Positions 26,342 to 35,744 of a stretch of 64,000 bases of DNA are shown here, piece by piece; positions within the stretch are counted from its first letter, which is position 1, and each line of letters begins with the position of its first letter. The notes beneath the pieces were generated by a model that did no database searches, was not told the origin of the DNA, and saw only the letters and a program-made list of their open reading frames with translations. The position numbers and the translations under genes are program-made. Source of the stretch: Pseudorhodoferax sp. Leaf267 (lineage in GTDB: Bacteria; Pseudomonadota; Gammaproteobacteria; Burkholderiales; Burkholderiaceae_C); contig NZ_LMMV01000024.1 in NCBI RefSeq assembly GCF_001422405.1, forward strand, positions 157,047 through 221,046, given 5' to 3'.

Positions 26342-27610
26342 TCAGCGCACGCTGAACGGCGACTGGTAGGGCCGCCCGAACACCACGCCGGCCACGATGG
26401 TGCCGGCCGGCTTCAGGTGCATCTGGCCCTGGCGCTTGTTGCCCATGGTGTCGACGAACTCCACCGGCCCCTCGACCACATCGAGCAGCGACAGATCGGC
26501 TGGCGCGCCGAGCTGCAGCGTGCCGTGCCGGGGAATGCGGCCGATGATGCGGGCCGGCGCCACGGTGGACATGGCCACGACCTCGGGCAGCGCGAAGCCC
26601 AGGCCGATCATCTTGCTCATGACCCAGGGCATGAAGGGCATGCCCGGCGTATTGCCCGAGAAGGCGTGGATGTCCGACGAGATCGTGTCCGGCGGGCAGC
26701 CCTGGGCGATGGCGGCTTCGGCGATGCGGTAGTCGAAGCTGCCGCCGCCATGGCCCACATCGAACACCACGCCGCGCTGCTTGGCAGCCAGTGCCGCGGG
26801 CAGCAGCTTGCCGTCCTGCACGATGTTCGTGCCTTCGCCTGCCGCGTTGAGTGCGCCGGAATAGCAGTGCGTGAGCACGTCGCCGGGGCGCAGCAGGTCC
26901 AGGATCTGCGACATCAGCGCCTTCTCGGACACCCCGCCGATGTGCACCATGAGCCTGGCCGGCACGCCGGCCATCTCGCAGGCTGCGATGGCGCGCCGGA
27001 GCGGCTCCAGCCCATGGCGCGCGATCACGTTCTCGCTCATGCGCACCTTCACGCCCAGCACGATGTCGGCGTTCTCGGCGATCACGCGGGCCGCAGCTTC
27101 GGGCCGGGCGTAGTCGATGTTGAACAGCTCGGGCACCGGAAAGCCGGCCAGGCCCACGATGCCGATGTGCACGAAAGCGAATTGCCGTGTGCGCGAGCCC
27201 GGCACGACGAAGCGGCGGAAAGCGGCGAAGTTGTTGGCGCCCGCGTCGCCGGCCGAGACCACGGTGGTGGTGCTTTGCAGCGCCACGAGTTCGTCGGCCG
27301 GGATGCCGATGGCCGAGCCGTAGGGGTAGCTGTGCGCATGCAGGTCGATCAGGCCGGGCGTGACCAGCTTGCCGCCGGCGTCCAGCACGCGCTGCGCGCG
27401 TTCGGGGGCGATGCTGGGCTCCACGGCGGCCACCAGCCCGTGGCGGATGCCGATGTCGCGCGCGCCCGCCAGCTTCTGGCTCGGGTCCAGCAGGTTGGCG
27501 TTGCGCACCAGCAGGTCGAACTTGTCGTTCGGCCCCATGGCGGCGAGGGCGGTGGCGGGCAGCGTGGCGGCGGCCACGGAAGAAGCCAGAAGATGGCGGC
27601 GCGTCAGCAT
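26342..27610 (-). CDS. Amidohydrolase/deacetylase family metallohydrolase, Tat-type signal
   Basis: 422 residues. The N-terminus MLTRRHLLASSVAAATLPAT has a twin-arginine signal. Metal-binding features of the amidohydrolase barrel are visible: HAHSYPYGS (HxH), the likely carboxylated Lys in VLGVKVRMSE, HIGG, and the terminal Asp in DIHAFSG. It resembles the EF_0837/AHA-type amidohydrolase-deacetylases, which act on N-acyl or cyclic amide compounds. Periplasmic location follows from the signal. Substrate not determinable. Downstream RlpA-like gene lies 26 bp away. Confidence 0.9.
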   Translation of the reverse strand: MLTRRHLLASSVAAATLPATALAAMGPNDKFDLLVRNANLLDPSQKLAGARDIGIRHGLVAAVEPSIAPERAQRVLDAGGKLVTPGLIDLHAHSYPYGSAIGIPADELVALQSTTTVVSAGDAGANNFAAFRRFVVPGSRTRQFAFVHIGIVGLAGFPVPELFNIDYARPEAAARVIAENADIVLGVKVRMSENVIARHGLEPLRRAIAACEMAGVPARLMVHIGGVSEKALMSQILDLLRPGDVLTHCYSGALNAAGEGTNIVQDGKLLPAALAAKQRGVVFDVGHGGGSFDYRIAEAAIAQGCPPDTISSDIHAFSGNTPGMPFMPWVMSKMIGLGFALPEVVAMSTVAPARIIGRIPRHGTLQLGAPADLSLLDVVEGPVEFVDTMGNKRQGQMHLKPAGTIVAGVVFGRPYQSPFSVR

Positions 27611-27680
27611 GGCGGTGTCTCCTCGTTGTTCGCACAGGGGCGGTGCCCGCGGCGTGCCGCCTGGGGGCAGCTGCGCGAGT

Positions 27681-30600
27681 TTAGGGGACGGCCGGGCCCG
27701 CAGCCTGGCCAGGCAGGCTGCCGAGCTCTCGGGCAGGTGGCGTGTCTGCCTTGATGCGGCGACGCTCGCGGCGGGTCAGCACAGGCAGCGGATCGAAGCT
27801 CGCCCAGGCGGGCGAAGCGGCCAGCAGGCTGGCCACCAGCGCGCTGCCGCGGCTGGCCCAGAATGCCGCGCCCAGCGTGATCGCCACGCCGCCGATCAGC
27901 ACGGCGTCGAGTTGCACGGCCGTACCCGATCCGCTGCCGCTGTGGGTGAGCGGCTCGCCTGCCGTGATCTTCGCGCCTGCAGCGCTGCCGCCACCGATGG
28001 CCTGCGCAGGGCCGCTGGGGTTGGACAAGAGGCGCAGCATCAACGTCAACGTGTCGTCCGGCCGCGCCTGGTGCAGCCGGCTGCTGTGCACGCTGGCCCA
28101 GTCCATGCGCTGCACGCCCGAGGCGCGCAGCACGGCATCGAAGACGGAGCCGGCCGCCACCGCCGGCGCCGGCACGGTGCCCGGGGCGCCGTCCTGGCCG
28201 GCACGTGTGCCGGTGCCGTCCGCACCACCGGGCTCGGCCAGCCTGGTCGATGCACCACCCGCGCCCAGCAGGGGCGGCGGGCGCACGGCCTGCAGCGGGC
28301 TGCCCGGCCCGGCCACCACAGGTGCCACCGGCGCCAGCACGATGGCATCGGGCGGCACGCCCGGCCCAAGCGGGTCGCCGGGGAGCTCGATGTCCAGGGG
28401 CTGCACCTGCACATAGACCATGTGGGTTGCGGACAGCGTTCCGTTGCTGGCGCGCACCAGCACCTCGTAGCGGTTGTCGCGCCCGGCGTCGCGCGGCAGG
28501 TCGTAGCGCGGCGGGGCCGCGAAGCGCAACGCGCCCGTGGCCGCGTCGATCTCGAAGTGCGCGGCATCGTCACCACCGGCGATGCTGTACGTCAGTGCGC
28601 GGTCCATCGGGTCGGTGGCGGCTACCGTCTTCACCTGCATCTGTTCGTGCGGCACGCCCACGGTGCTGCTGTCGGCCGGGAACACCGGGGGCAGATCGGC
28701 AGGCAGCGGGCGCTGGGCCACGGCGACGTCGAGGGCCATCGTGCTGGTCGAGCCATCGGCGCTCATGGCCTGGATGGTGATGCCGTGGCGGGCGGCCACG
28801 CCGCCGTCCAGCAGCCTGCCATTGGCCACCGTCACCACGCCGCTGGCGGCATCGATGGCAAAGCGCCCGCCCGCATCGTTCAGCAGCGCATAACGCACCG
28901 TGTTGGTTGTGCCGTCCGCATCGACCGCCTGCGCCGTGATGCCCACCGGCGTGCCAGTGGCGGCGCCCTCGGGCACCGTGTCCGCTGCCGGGTCTGCATC
29001 GGTGAGCGGCCCGAGCGCGTGCTCGTTCGAGTCGGCCAGCGCGATGGTGAAGCCCGCCGTGGAGAACGAGCCGTCGGCCGAGTCGGCGCGCACGGTGATC
29101 TGGTGGCTGGGGGCATCCTCGAAGTCCAGCCGGCTGCCGTCGGCCACCGTCACCTCGCCGGTCACCGGGTCGATGGTGAAGCGGCCACCGGCATCGTCGG
29201 TCAGCGTGTAGCGCACGGTGCTGTTGGTGCCGTCGGGGTCGACCGCATGCGCCGTGATGCCCACGGGCGTGCCGTTGCGTGGGTTCTCCGGCAGGGCCGG
29301 GGGAGGGGGCTGCAGGTTCGTCACCTCGCCGACCCCGTCCTCGTTGACGTCGGAGAGCGTGATGGTGAAGTCCAGCGTCGTCGACGAGCCGTCCTCGCTG
29401 GTGGCGCGTACCGTGATGCCGTGGGCCGGCGCCCCTGCCTCGAAGTCCAGCAGCCTGCCATTGGCCACCGTCACCACGCCGCTTGCGGCATCGATGGCGA
29501 AGCGCCCGCCCGCATCGTCCAACAGCGCATAACGCACTGTGTTGGTTGTGCCGTCTGCATCGACCGCCCAAGCCGTGATGCCGACCGTCGTGCCGGTGGC
29601 GGCGCCCTCGGGCAGGGTCTGCCCCTGCGTCGGCGTGCCCAGGATGGCGGGCGCGCCCGTGGGCGTGTCGTTGACGTTGGCCACCCGGCCGACGGCCACG
29701 CTGGTCAGGCTCTCCGGCGTGCCGTGGCCGTCGGTGTAGCGCGCGCGCACGCTGATCAGCGCGCCGACGTCCGCATCGCCCAGCGTGTACGCGTCGTCGG
29801 TGGCCCCGGCGATGGCCACGTTGTCGCGCAGCCACTGGTAGGAGAAGGTGCCCAGGCCGTCGGCATCGGCGATGGCGGCAACATTGGCAACGAGGGTCTC
29901 TCCCTCCCGGGGAGTGCCGGCGACCACCGGCGCGCCGGTCGGCGCATCGTTGACGTTGGCCACCGGCCCCACCGCCGCGCTGGGCAGCGACTCGGCCGTG
30001 CCGAACCCGTCCCGCCAGGACACGCGCACGCTGACCGGCTGCCCTACATCCGCATCGACCAGTTGGTAGCTGGTGCCGGTGGCCCCGTCGATGTCCGTGC
30101 CGCCGCGCACCCACTGGTAGGAGAGGGTGCCCAGCCCGTCCGCGTCGCCGATGGCGGTGGTGTTCACCGTCAGCGTCTGGTCCTCGGTGGGCGTGCCGGT
30201 GATGGTCGGCAAGCCGGTGGGCGCATCGTTCACATTGGCCACCGGGCCCACCGCGGGGCTGACCAGCGCCTCCTGGGTGCCACCACCGTCCGTCCAGGAC
30301 ACGCGCACGCGGATGTTGCGCGCCACGTCGGCCTGGCCCAGCGTGTAGCTCGCGCCGGTGGCCCCGGCAATGGCGTCGTTGTCGCGCAGCCACTGGAAGC
30401 TGAACGGGCCCAGTCCGTCGCCGTCGGCGATGGTGCCGGTGCCCGCGCTCAGCGTCTGGCCCTGCACCGCGCTGCCGGTGACCACCGGGCCGCCGGTGGG
30501 CGCCTCGGGCAGGTTGGTCACCGTGATCTGCAGCGCCTGGCTGTCGGTGCGGGTGCCATCGCTGGCCAGCACCGTCACCTCGTAGACGTTGTTGCGGTCA

Positions 30601-32426
30601 TCCGTGTCGTTGAAGCCGAAGTTGGCTGCCGTGAGCACATAGGCCGTGTCTTCCGTTGCGGACACGGTGCTGTTCGTGCCGCTGGGCGGGTCGTTGACGG
30701 CGGTGACGTCGATGGTCAGGGTATTGGGCGTGGAATCGGTGTCGGCCCCGCTGTTGGCAGTGCCGCCGTTGTCCTGCACCAGGAAGTTGAAGCTGGCGTA
30801 GCCCGTGCCGCTGGCGTTGTCCGCGGGCTTGAAGCGCAGCAGCCCGGCGTTGATGTCCGCCACGCCGATGGTCTGGTTCGCCGTCACGGCCGTGCCATTG
30901 AGCGTGAGGCTGCCGGCCAGGGGTACCGCAGTGATCGTCACGGCCCGCAGACCGTGGCCTTCCACATCGGTGAAGGCGAAGTCGGCCACCTTGAACTCGT
31001 ACGTCTTGTCCTCGTCCGTGGTGACCGTGGTGTTGACGCCGCTGGGCGCATCGTTGACCTGGGTGACCGTGATGGCCACGGTGTCCTCGTCCACGCGCGA
31101 CGCCGCATCGGTGGAGCGCATGGTCAGCGTGTCCGCGCCGCTGAAGTTCAGGGCGCCCTGGTAGCGCAGCGTGCCCAGCACGGTGCGCACCGCACTCAGG
31201 CTGCCGCTGAGCGTGAGGCTGGCGCTGGCGTTGGCGCCGGCCGAGATGGTGACGCCACCGCTCAGCGTCACGTTCAGCCGGCCGTTGAGCACCGACAGGC
31301 GGGTGGTGATGGTGGTCACCGAGGAGTCGCTGTGCGCCACCGACAGGCCGGTGAAGTCCGAAGGTGTGTCTTCGAAGAAGGTCTTTGCACCGGGCACCGT
31401 GTTCTGCGGTACCGGAGGCTGCGCTGTCACCGCTGCGGAGAACTCCGAGGTGTTGGTGAAGGCGGTGTAGCCGCTGTTGCTCTGCGTGGCGGTGGCCGTT
31501 ACCACGTAGCCGACAGGCACGGCAGCGTTGATCGTGCGCGAGAAACTGAGCCGACCCGATCCATCGGCCCGCATGCCGAAGGCGTCCAGGTACGTTTGGC
31601 CTTCGCCGTTGCCGCTGGCATCGGCGGTCGGAGAGACGAATAGCTCGATCCAGTAATAGCCCAGGCTCTCGCTGTCCAACGTGCCCGCCACTTCCACGCT
31701 GTTGGGACCCGTGACGAGAGCCCGCGTCAGCTCCGGGAAGTTCTGCAGGTTGTTGGCGCCGCTGTCCCCATCCGGCGCCGCGTCGTTCAGGGTCACCCCG
31801 ATGGCGCCGAGGTCGATGCCCAGGCCGCCGTTGGAGTGGATGCTGTTGCCCAGCACCGTGTTGCCGGTGCCCGAAAGGATGGCGACGCCCGCGCCGCTTT
31901 GGCCGGCGATCACATTGGCCTCGCCCGCGCCCCTTCCGCCGATCTGGTTGTTCTGGCTTTCCACCACGACGCCCGTGACGTTGCCCGGCCCGGCGCCGAA
32001 CGTGCCATCGGTGCCCACGCGTCCGATGTAGTCCGTCCACGCGATCGCAAAACGTCCGTCATCGTGCATGCCCACTCTGACTTCGTTCTGGTCCCCCGCA
32101 GTCGTCGTATTGACGAGAACTTCGTCACCCAGAGCAGAGCCTGCCGCATTGAAGCGGCGCATGAAGACACCGTTGCTGTCGCCCGGGCCGTTGCCGACCC
32201 AGACGACGACGAAGTTGCCTTGGGCATCCATCGCGATGTCGGCGCGCCGTTGCTGGCCGGCCGTCACGGTGTTGACCACGGTCTCGCTGCCGAGCTTGAC
32301 GCCAGCAGCGTCGAAGCGCTGCATCAGGATGTCGTCGCTGTTAGGGGCCGGCTCCTTGGCCCAGGTGAGGTGGCTGCAAAGGCCCAGCGCGGCCATGCAC
32401 AGCAGCAGGCGCCGATCGAGTTTCAT
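27681..32426 (-). CDS. Giant repeat-rich surface protein (cadherin-like and Ig-like repeats)
   Basis: 1581 residues. Signal peptide about 1-23; two repeats of a MQRFDAAG...NFVVVW type at 30-135; a beta-helix-like segment about 150-330 (NGGLGIDLG); three cadherin-like units with NDAPSG and DEDKTYEF at 340-640; three Ig-like units with FSYQWLRDN cores at 645-920; four cadherin-like units at 935-1345; a Pro/Gly-rich linker; one membrane helix near 1508-1530 and a basic tail. The end SLLAASPAWASFDPLPVL resembles, from memory, the C-termini of other betaproteobacterial giant proteins. A surface adhesin or cell-envelope scaffold is likely; the ligand is unknown. Confidence 0.88.
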   Translation of the reverse strand: MKLDRRLLLCMAALGLCSHLTWAKEPAPNSDDILMQRFDAAGVKLGSETVVNTVTAGQQRRADIAMDAQGNFVVVWVGNGPGDSNGVFMRRFNAAGSALGDEVLVNTTTAGDQNEVRVGMHDDGRFAIAWTDYIGRVGTDGTFGAGPGNVTGVVVESQNNQIGGRGAGEANVIAGQSGAGVAILSGTGNTVLGNSIHSNGGLGIDLGAIGVTLNDAAPDGDSGANNLQNFPELTRALVTGPNSVEVAGTLDSESLGYYWIELFVSPTADASGNGEGQTYLDAFGMRADGSGRLSFSRTINAAVPVGYVVTATATQSNSGYTAFTNTSEFSAAVTAQPPVPQNTVPGAKTFFEDTPSDFTGLSVAHSDSSVTTITTRLSVLNGRLNVTLSGGVTISAGANASASLTLSGSLSAVRTVLGTLRYQGALNFSGADTLTMRSTDAASRVDEDTVAITVTQVNDAPSGVNTTVTTDEDKTYEFKVADFAFTDVEGHGLRAVTITAVPLAGSLTLNGTAVTANQTIGVADINAGLLRFKPADNASGTGYASFNFLVQDNGGTANSGADTDSTPNTLTIDVTAVNDPPSGTNSTVSATEDTAYVLTAANFGFNDTDDRNNVYEVTVLASDGTRTDSQALQITVTNLPEAPTGGPVVTGSAVQGQTLSAGTGTIADGDGLGPFSFQWLRDNDAIAGATGASYTLGQADVARNIRVRVSWTDGGGTQEALVSPAVGPVANVNDAPTGLPTITGTPTEDQTLTVNTTAIGDADGLGTLSYQWVRGGTDIDGATGTSYQLVDADVGQPVSVRVSWRDGFGTAESLPSAAVGPVANVNDAPTGAPVVAGTPREGETLVANVAAIADADGLGTFSYQWLRDNVAIAGATDDAYTLGDADVGALISVRARYTDGHGTPESLTSVAVGRVANVNDTPTGAPAILGTPTQGQTLPEGAATGTTVGITAWAVDADGTTNTVRYALLDDAGGRFAIDAASGVVTVANGRLLDFEAGAPAHGITVRATSEDGSSTTLDFTITLSDVNEDGVGEVTNLQPPPPALPENPRNGTPVGITAHAVDPDGTNSTVRYTLTDDAGGRFTIDPVTGEVTVADGSRLDFEDAPSHQITVRADSADGSFSTAGFTIALADSNEHALGPLTDADPAADTVPEGAATGTPVGITAQAVDADGTTNTVRYALLNDAGGRFAIDAASGVVTVANGRLLDGGVAARHGITIQAMSADGSTSTMALDVAVAQRPLPADLPPVFPADSSTVGVPHEQMQVKTVAATDPMDRALTYSIAGGDDAAHFEIDAATGALRFAAPPRYDLPRDAGRDNRYEVLVRASNGTLSATHMVYVQVQPLDIELPGDPLGPGVPPDAIVLAPVAPVVAGPGSPLQAVRPPPLLGAGGASTRLAEPGGADGTGTRAGQDGAPGTVPAPAVAAGSVFDAVLRASGVQRMDWASVHSSRLHQARPDDTLTLMLRLLSNPSGPAQAIGGGSAAGAKITAGEPLTHSGSGSGTAVQLDAVLIGGVAITLGAAFWASRGSALVASLLAASPAWASFDPLPVLTRRERRRIKADTPPARELGSLPGQAAGPAVP
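28806..29609 (-). repeat. Near-identical cadherin-unit duplication inside the giant gene
   Basis: Codons for residues 1153-1207 (nt 28806-28970) and 940-995 (nt 29442-29609) are about nine-tenths identical in DNA by eye and share VDADGTTNTVRYALL and GVVTVANGRLLD. The unit between them (about 1052-1105) is much more diverged. This pattern suggests a recent duplication or gene conversion within the repeat array. Confidence 0.75.
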
Positions 32427-32480
32427 GCTTGTCTCCAGCAGTCAGGGTGGCGCCGAGCGTATGCAGCCCACCCTGCGAAA

Positions 32481-32584
32481 TCCAATCAGCATTTCTGATG
32501 CGCCGGATCAGAACGCAGGCGTGCGCGCGCAGGCTCCTGCCGAGCGGCTGGCGTTGATGTGCCGCATCACAAAGTCTGATTGGA
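32481..32584. promoter_or_regulatory. Cluster of ATCAG/CTGAT sites in a divergent promoter region
   Basis: ATCAG-N5-CTGAT at 32485-32499 forms a T-N11-A dyad as used by LysR-type regulators. A further ATCAG stands at 32507-32511 and CTGAT at 32576-32580; the outer arms TCCAATCAG (32481-32489) and CTGATTGGA (32576-32584) are a perfect 9-bp inverted repeat. The cluster lies between the giant-protein gene and the transporter operon whose last gene is a LysR regulator. Confidence 0.6.
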
Positions 32585-32641
32585 CGCTCGTCGTACCCCT
32601 CGAAGAACATGCGCCGGCCGATCCATCGCACCGGAGACCTC

Positions 32642-33970
32642 ATGACCTTCCCCTCGCCTCTTCGCCCCGCCGCCGTCCTGGCCGCTGCACTGCTCGCCAC
32701 GCTGGCGCAAGCCGGCACCGTCTCGGTCGTGACCTCGTTCCCCAAGGAACTCACGCAGGCTTACAAGACCGCGTTCGAGAAGGCCAACCCCGACATCAAG
32801 CTCGAAATCCTGAACAAGAGCACGACCGCCGGCGTGGCCTATGTGCGCGAACTCAGCGCCGGCCAGCGGCCCGAGATCTTCTGGGCCTCGGCGCCCGACG
32901 CCTTCGAAGTGCTGGGCAAGGCCAGGCTGCTGGAACGCATCGCCGACCTGGCCAACCCGGCCGCGCCCAAGGACATCGCCGGCTACCCGATCAACGACCC
33001 CGACGGCCTGTACCTGGGCCAGGCCCTGGGCGGCTACGGCCTGATGTGGAACACGCGCTACCTGGCGGCCAAGAAGCTGCCGGCCCCGGCCGAATGGGCC
33101 GACCTGACCAAACCCGTCTACCACAGCCATGTGGCGCTGAGCTCGCCCTCGCGCTCGGGCACCACCCACTTGACGGTCGAGGCCATCCTGCAGGGCGAGG
33201 GCTGGGACAAGGGCTGGCGCCAGCTGATGCAGATCGCGGGCAATTCGTCGGCCATCACCGAGCGCAGCTTCGGCGTGCCGGACGGCGTGAACAACGGGCA
33301 GTTCGGCATCGGCCTGGTGATCGACTTCTTCGGCCTGTCGGGCAAGTTCTCGGGCTTCCCGGTGGAGTTCGCCTATCCCTCGGTCACGGCCGTGGTGCCG
33401 GCCAACATCGCGCTGGTGGCCGGCGGCAAGAACCCGGGCGAGGCCAGGCGCTTCATCAGCTTCGCGCTGTCCAGGGAGGGCCAGGAGCTGCTGACACTGC
33501 CGCAGCTGGCGCGCCTGCCGGTGCTGCCGCCGGACCAGATGAAGATGCCGGCCGGCTACCCCAATGCCTTCGAGGTCGCCAAGCGCGCCAAGGTCAAGTT
33601 CGACGCCGACCTGTCGGCCGCGCGCTACTACCTGGTGACGGCCCTGTTCGACCAGGCCATCACCTTCCGCCACAAGGAACTGCAGGCCGCCTCGGCGGCC
33701 ATCCACCAGGCCGATGCGGCGCTGGCGGCCCGGCCCAACGCCGACGGCGCGGCGCGGCTGCAGCGCGCGCGCGAGCTGGCCTTCACGCCGCCGGTCAGCG
33801 AGGCCATGGCCAAGGACGCGACGTTCCTGAACCTGTTCACCTCCAACAAGAAGAACGCCGACACCAACAAGGAAGTCACGGCCACCGAAAGCAGCTGGAA
33901 CACCAAGGCGCTGGAGAACTACCGCCAGGCCAAACAGCTGGCCGACGAAGCCCGCGCGCTGGCCAAATGA
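32642..33970 (+). CDS. Extracellular solute-binding protein of an iron/phosphonate-type ABC transporter
   Basis: 442 residues from ATG 32642 (site CCGGAGACC). A signal peptide (about 1-24) leads to TVSVVTSFPKELTQAYKTAF, a fold-II binding protein of the Fbp/AfuA/PhnS group. The C-terminal part beyond residue 330 is longer than in FbpA and contains QADAALAARPNADGAARLQR, a helical tail. Iron-ligand Tyr pairs as in FbpA are not evident, so the ligand could be a sugar phosphate, phosphonate or polyamine rather than Fe3+. First gene of a five-gene operon. Confidence 0.9.
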   Translation: MTFPSPLRPAAVLAAALLATLAQAGTVSVVTSFPKELTQAYKTAFEKANPDIKLEILNKSTTAGVAYVRELSAGQRPEIFWASAPDAFEVLGKARLLERIADLANPAAPKDIAGYPINDPDGLYLGQALGGYGLMWNTRYLAAKKLPAPAEWADLTKPVYHSHVALSSPSRSGTTHLTVEAILQGEGWDKGWRQLMQIAGNSSAITERSFGVPDGVNNGQFGIGLVIDFFGLSGKFSGFPVEFAYPSVTAVVPANIALVAGGKNPGEARRFISFALSREGQELLTLPQLARLPVLPPDQMKMPAGYPNAFEVAKRAKVKFDADLSAARYYLVTALFDQAITFRHKELQAASAAIHQADAALAARPNADGAARLQRARELAFTPPVSEAMAKDATFLNLFTSNKKNADTNKEVTATESSWNTKALENYRQAKQLADEARALAK

Positions 33971-33980
33971 GGATCAAGCG

Positions 33981-35723
33981 ATGAACCGTCTGTTCGCATC
34001 GGCCCGGCCCGGCGCCTGGCTGGCGGCCGGCCTGGTGCTGGCCTTCCTGCTGCTGTTCCTGGTGCTGCCCGTGGCCTGGGTGTTCTTCTCTGCCTTCGTC
34101 AACGCCGACGGCAGCCTGACGCTGGGCCACTTCGCGGCCTTCTTCCACCAGCCGCTGATGACCGAGGCCTTCACCAACAGCCTGTACGTGGCGACGATGG
34201 CCACCATCGCCGCGGCGCTGATCGCCGTGCCGCTGGCCTACTTCACGGTGCGCTTCGAGTTCCGCGGCGCGCTGTTGATCCAGACGCTGGGCGTGCTGCC
34301 GCTGATCATGCCGCCCTTCGTCGGCGCGGTGGCCATGCAGCTGATCTTCGGCCGCTCGGGCACCGTGAACCTGCTGCTGGAGCAGCACCTGGGCTTCACC
34401 GTGCCCATCATGGAGGGGCTCAACGGCGTGATCTTCGTCGAGGCGCTGCACTACTTCCCGTTCATCCTGATGAACCTGACGCTGGCGCTGCGCAACATCG
34501 ACGGCGCCATGGAAGAGGCGGCGCTGAACCTGGGCTGCCGCGGCTGGCGGCTGTTCCGCCGCGTGATCTTCCCGCTGGCCATGCCGGGCTTCGTGGCCGG
34601 CGCCTCGCTGGTGTTCGTGAAGGTGTTCGACGACCTGGGCACGCCGCTGGTGCTGGGCACCACCAACATGCTGGCGCCGCAGGCCTACCTGCGCATCACG
34701 CAGGTCGGCATCGACGACCCGCTGGGCTACGTGACCAGCGTGCTGATGATCGTGTTCTCGATCGCGGCCATGGCCTTGTCGGCGCGCGTGCTCAAGGGCA
34801 AGGACTACGCCACCACGCAAAAGGGCGGCGGCGCCATCCAGCGCCGCAGGCTCACGCCCATCGGCTCGCTGGCGGCCTATGCCTGGATCGGCTTCATCCT
34901 GCTCTTGACGCTGTCGCCGCACATCGGCGTGCTGCTGCTGTCGTTCGCCAAGGTCTGGAGCTTCGCGCCGCTGCCCGACGCCTACACGCTGGCCCACTAC
35001 GCGACCGTGTTCCAGGATGCCGGCGGCATGGTCGGCAACACGCTGCTGTACTGCGGCATCGCGGCCGGCATCGACGTGCTGCTGGGCACCACCATCGCCT
35101 ACCTGATCATGCGCACCCGGCTGCCCGCCCGCCAGTGGCTGGACTGGATCGCCACCGCCGCGCTGGCCGTGCCGGGCCTGGTGCTGGCCATCGGCTACCT
35201 GCGCTTCTTCAGGGGCGTGGTGGTGCCGGGCACCGACGTGATGGTCACCAGCACTTGGTTCATCATCATGATCGCCTACGCGGTGCGGCGCCTGCCGTAT
35301 GCGCTGCGGTCCTGCGTGGCGGCGCTGCAGCAGGTGCACATCTCGCTGGAGGAGGCCGCCGAGAGCCTGGGCGCGACCAAGATGCGCACCATCCAGCGCG
35401 TGGTGGTGCCGCTGATGGCCGGCGGCATCCTGGCGGGCTTCGTCACCAGCTTCATCACGGCGGCGGTGGAGCTGTCGGCCACCATCCTCCTGACTTCCTC
35501 GCAGTCGCAGGCGCCGATGAGCTACGGCATCTACCTGTACATGCAGAGCATCGCCGGCCGCGGCCCCGGCGCCGCGCTGGGCGTGCTGGCCATCGCCGTG
35601 GTGGCGCTGGGCACCTACGCCTCGCACGTGATCGTCGAGCGCACCGGCAGCCGGCTGCAGCAGCGGCCGGTGGACGAAGAGCTGCCAGCCTTGCCCATCG
35701 CTGCCGCGCCAGCGCGTACCTGA
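33981..35723 (+). CDS. Two-domain ABC transporter permease (FbpB-like)
   Basis: 580 residues with about twelve membrane segments; two permease halves are fused. Each half has its EAA coupling loop: EEAALNLGCRGWRLFRRVIF (about residue 180) and EEAAESLGATKMRTIQRVVV (about residue 455). Both contact ATPase subunits in the cytoplasm. The gene starts ten bases after the binding-protein stop. The fusion is normal for Fe3+- and 2-aminoethylphosphonate-type importers. Confidence 0.93.
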   Translation: MNRLFASARPGAWLAAGLVLAFLLLFLVLPVAWVFFSAFVNADGSLTLGHFAAFFHQPLMTEAFTNSLYVATMATIAAALIAVPLAYFTVRFEFRGALLIQTLGVLPLIMPPFVGAVAMQLIFGRSGTVNLLLEQHLGFTVPIMEGLNGVIFVEALHYFPFILMNLTLALRNIDGAMEEAALNLGCRGWRLFRRVIFPLAMPGFVAGASLVFVKVFDDLGTPLVLGTTNMLAPQAYLRITQVGIDDPLGYVTSVLMIVFSIAAMALSARVLKGKDYATTQKGGGAIQRRRLTPIGSLAAYAWIGFILLLTLSPHIGVLLLSFAKVWSFAPLPDAYTLAHYATVFQDAGGMVGNTLLYCGIAAGIDVLLGTTIAYLIMRTRLPARQWLDWIATAALAVPGLVLAIGYLRFFRGVVVPGTDVMVTSTWFIIMIAYAVRRLPYALRSCVAALQQVHISLEEAAESLGATKMRTIQRVVVPLMAGGILAGFVTSFITAAVELSATILLTSSQSQAPMSYGIYLYMQSIAGRGPGAALGVLAIAVVALGTYASHVIVERTGSRLQQRPVDEELPALPIAAAPART

Positions 35724-35744
35724 CCATCCCACCGGAGATCCACC

